The notes beneath the pieces were generated by a model, which was not told where the DNA came from, ran no database searches, and saw only the letters and a program-made list of their open reading frames with translations. Below are positions 62,893-64,000 of a stretch of DNA of 64,000 nucleotides, piece after piece (positions within the stretch are counted from its first letter, which is position 1; every line of letters starts with the position of its first letter). Source of the DNA: Candidatus Fusicatenibacter intestinigallinarum (GTDB lineage Bacteria > Bacillota > Clostridia > Lachnospirales > Lachnospiraceae); assembly GCA_019119555.1 (NCBI GenBank), contig DWWU01000044.1, forward strand, positions 1 to 64,000. Direction: 5' to 3'. The translations under genes were made by a program, and so were the position numbers.

Positions 62893-62919
62893 TTAACATG
62901 ATTTTACATAGATTTAACA
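62893..62919. promoter_or_regulatory. candidate PHO box
   Basis: TTAACA (62893), TTTACA (62903) and TTAACA (62914) repeat at 10-11 bp spacing on the plus strand, about 17 bp upstream of the -35 box. Bacillus PhoP sites are TT(A/T/C)ACA repeats at 11 bp. Confidence 0.45.
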
Positions 62920-63041
62920 TTATGGCATGTCAGAGCATCCGTTCCTGCAGTCTGCGCGCCACGGCAGTTCTGCATGGACAAGAACCCGGCCTTCGGCATT
63001 TTTTATAAAAAGCCGCGCCCTTCGGCGGAACGGTCACGGAA

Positions 63042-63086
63042 AAAGGCGTCTCAGAAGCCTTTCTTCCGGACTTCCGAGACGCCTTT
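63042..63086 (-). terminator. intrinsic terminator downstream of the sulfatase gene
   Basis: AAAGGCGTCTC and GAGACGCCTTT form an 11-bp stem with an inner AGAAG/CTTCC pairing. TTTTTCCG follows on the minus strand. Other sequence in 62920-63041 shows only R1-like CCCTTCGGCGGAACGGTCACG. Confidence 0.8.
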
Positions 63087-63094
63087 CTGTCACA

Positions 63095-63129
63095 TTCAGC
63101 CAGGTCTGTACAGCGAATGCACAGACCGC
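63095..63129. repeat. R1 composite fragment
   Basis: TTCAGCCAGG and TCTGTACAGCGAATGCACAGA repeat the arm and hairpin of the composite elements. It lies 40 bases after the sulfatase stop codon. Confidence 0.6.
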
Positions 63130-63168
63130 AAAAGCGATACGTCGCAGTTTGCAGGGATCTTCCTGTCT

Positions 63169-64000
63169 TTATTCTGTCTGTTTTATCTGAAAAAATTCAT
63201 CCACACGATTCTGACTGTCCATCAGCTCATTATACTGGAGACATTCGTATTCCCGTTCCAGTTCCAGCGTTTCGCTGTCGCCGTTTTCCCAGCGGTGCCA
63301 GATCCCGTAAGGATCCAGATAGCCAAGATGATTCAGCGCCGGAATTTTTTCCCGGAGATTCAGAAGGTACTCGTTGTACGGCGTCAGTTCAAGACCTGTG
63401 AGACTCAGCATGTAGCTGGAGAGATAGTTGGTGCTCGTCCACACATTCTCCTGGCTCTCCATCTTATAATTGGTCCAGATAAAGAACGGCGTTCCGTAAA
63501 ACTTTTCCTGATCCCTTATGGACAGGCTGTCGTAGGAATTTCCGGCGATCCATGTCTCAAATTCATCCGGCAGTTTCGGCGAGTGATCGCCGAACATCAC
63601 AATCATCGTCGGCTCATCCACCTGTTCAAAATATGTGATCAGGTACTCGATGGCCTGGTCGGAAAGCTTCAGCAGAGAGAAGTACTGGTCCGCCTCATCG
63701 CTGTCGTATCCCTCACAGTTGACGTCCGCCTGGAAGTACTTGTTCGTATAGCCGCTGTGGTTCTGCATCGTAATATCAAACAGGAACAGCGGCTCCCCTT
63801 TCTCCTTTTCCTCGTAGACACGGACAATCTCCTCATAATTTGCCTGATCGCTGATCATATTCCGATACCGTTCCGCGTCGGACGGAAACTGATCAATCGC
63901 AATGAATTCATCAAAATCCAGGAACCGGTACGCTGTCGTCCGCTTCCAGTTTGTCGCTTTATTGGGATGCATCGCGACTGTGCGGTATCCCTGATCGCTG
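63169..64000 (-). CDS. LTA synthase-like sulfatase, C-terminal part (runs off the window)
   Basis: The frame is open to the right edge (SDQGYRTVAMHPNKATNW), so the start lies outside. The visible 276 residues are the C-terminal part of an extracellular alkaline phosphatase/sulfatase domain: FLFDITMQNHSGY, then VMFGDHSPKLPDEF with metal ligands D and H. LTA synthases and related phosphoglycerol transferases have this shape, with membrane helices before it. The catalytic threonine is not in view. The exact substrate is undecided. Confidence 0.85.
   Translation of the reverse strand, partial: SDQGYRTVAMHPNKATNWKRTTAYRFLDFDEFIAIDQFPSDAERYRNMISDQANYEEIVRVYEEKEKGEPLFLFDITMQNHSGYTNKYFQADVNCEGYDSDEADQYFSLLKLSDQAIEYLITYFEQVDEPTMIVMFGDHSPKLPDEFETWIAGNSYDSLSIRDQEKFYGTPFFIWTNYKMESQENVWTSTNYLSSYMLSLTGLELTPYNEYLLNLREKIPALNHLGYLDPYGIWHRWENGDSETLELEREYECLQYNELMDSQNRVDEFFQIKQTE

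Overview
The window reads as a chromosome segment of a spore-forming, low-to-mid GC Firmicute, most likely a Lachnospiraceae-type Clostridium (inference from gene content and order; no 16S or database comparison was possible). It carries spo0A, spoIVB, spoIIM and a SpoVB-like flippase, ThyX rather than ThyA, an iron-sulfur L-serine dehydratase of two subunits, DUF4364, and strong Shine-Dalgarno sequences with some TTG and GTG starts. Most genes lie on the minus strand. Plus-strand genes are a small nucleotidyltransferase (5.7 kb), a SpoVB-like flippase with DAHP synthase (21.3-24.0 kb) and a radical SAM/DUF4364 pair (49.1-50.7 kb).

Layout: 0-1.2 kb, possible recombinase remnant, tRNA-Ala(CGC) and smpB; 1.2-5.5 kb, rnr, secG, eno and a candidate RNA before eno; 5.5-16.8 kb, a flavin reductase-rubredoxin fusion, gpmI, a polar amino acid ABC transporter, hom, ridA, tpiA, pgk and gapA; 16.9-21.2 kb, an iron-sulfur and tRNA-thiolation operon (iscR-nifS-nifU-mnmA) ending in a PHP phosphatase; 21.3-28.8 kb, flippase, aroF, NlpC/P60, xerD, spoIIM and rny; 28.9-33.2 kb, recX, recA, glgA and spo0A; 33.5-44.8 kb, the conserved Firmicute run asp23/thyX-nusB-xseA-xseB-ispA-dxs-tlyA-nadK-argR-recN-spoIVB-spo0A; 44.8-50.8 kb, sdaAA, sdaAB, prfC, a 244-bp inverted repeat and the radical SAM pair; 50.8-64 kb, nagB/rpiR, a metal-binding protein, rarA, a deacetylase, a DUF2298 membrane protein, a sugar-nucleotide type transferase, an ABC-F protein, a Na/Pi cotransporter and a truncated sulfatase.

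Five lower-glycolysis enzymes (gapA, pgk, tpiA, gpmI, eno) lie within 13 kb, interleaved with amino acid genes. DNA repair is represented by recA-recX (with a LexA-box-like site), recN, rarA and xseAB, and isoprenoid precursor synthesis by dxs and ispA.

The most unusual feature is intergenic. Two families of interspersed palindromes recur. R1 has the form GTAACAGTTCAGC..GCTGAACTGTTAC or GTAACCGTTCCGC..GCGGAACGGTTAC. There are about twenty copies, most within a few bases of a stop codon and some expanded into composite multi-hairpin units. R2 has the form TTTTGTATCACAGGGAAC..GTTCCCTGTGATACAAAA. It has four copies, each abutting the T-tract of a different intrinsic terminator. Other notable items are the promoter-to-terminator RNA unit ahead of eno, a solute-binding protein that looks circularly permuted, an RNase R with no room for its cold-shock domains, and the 244-bp inverted repeat beside the prfC promoter.
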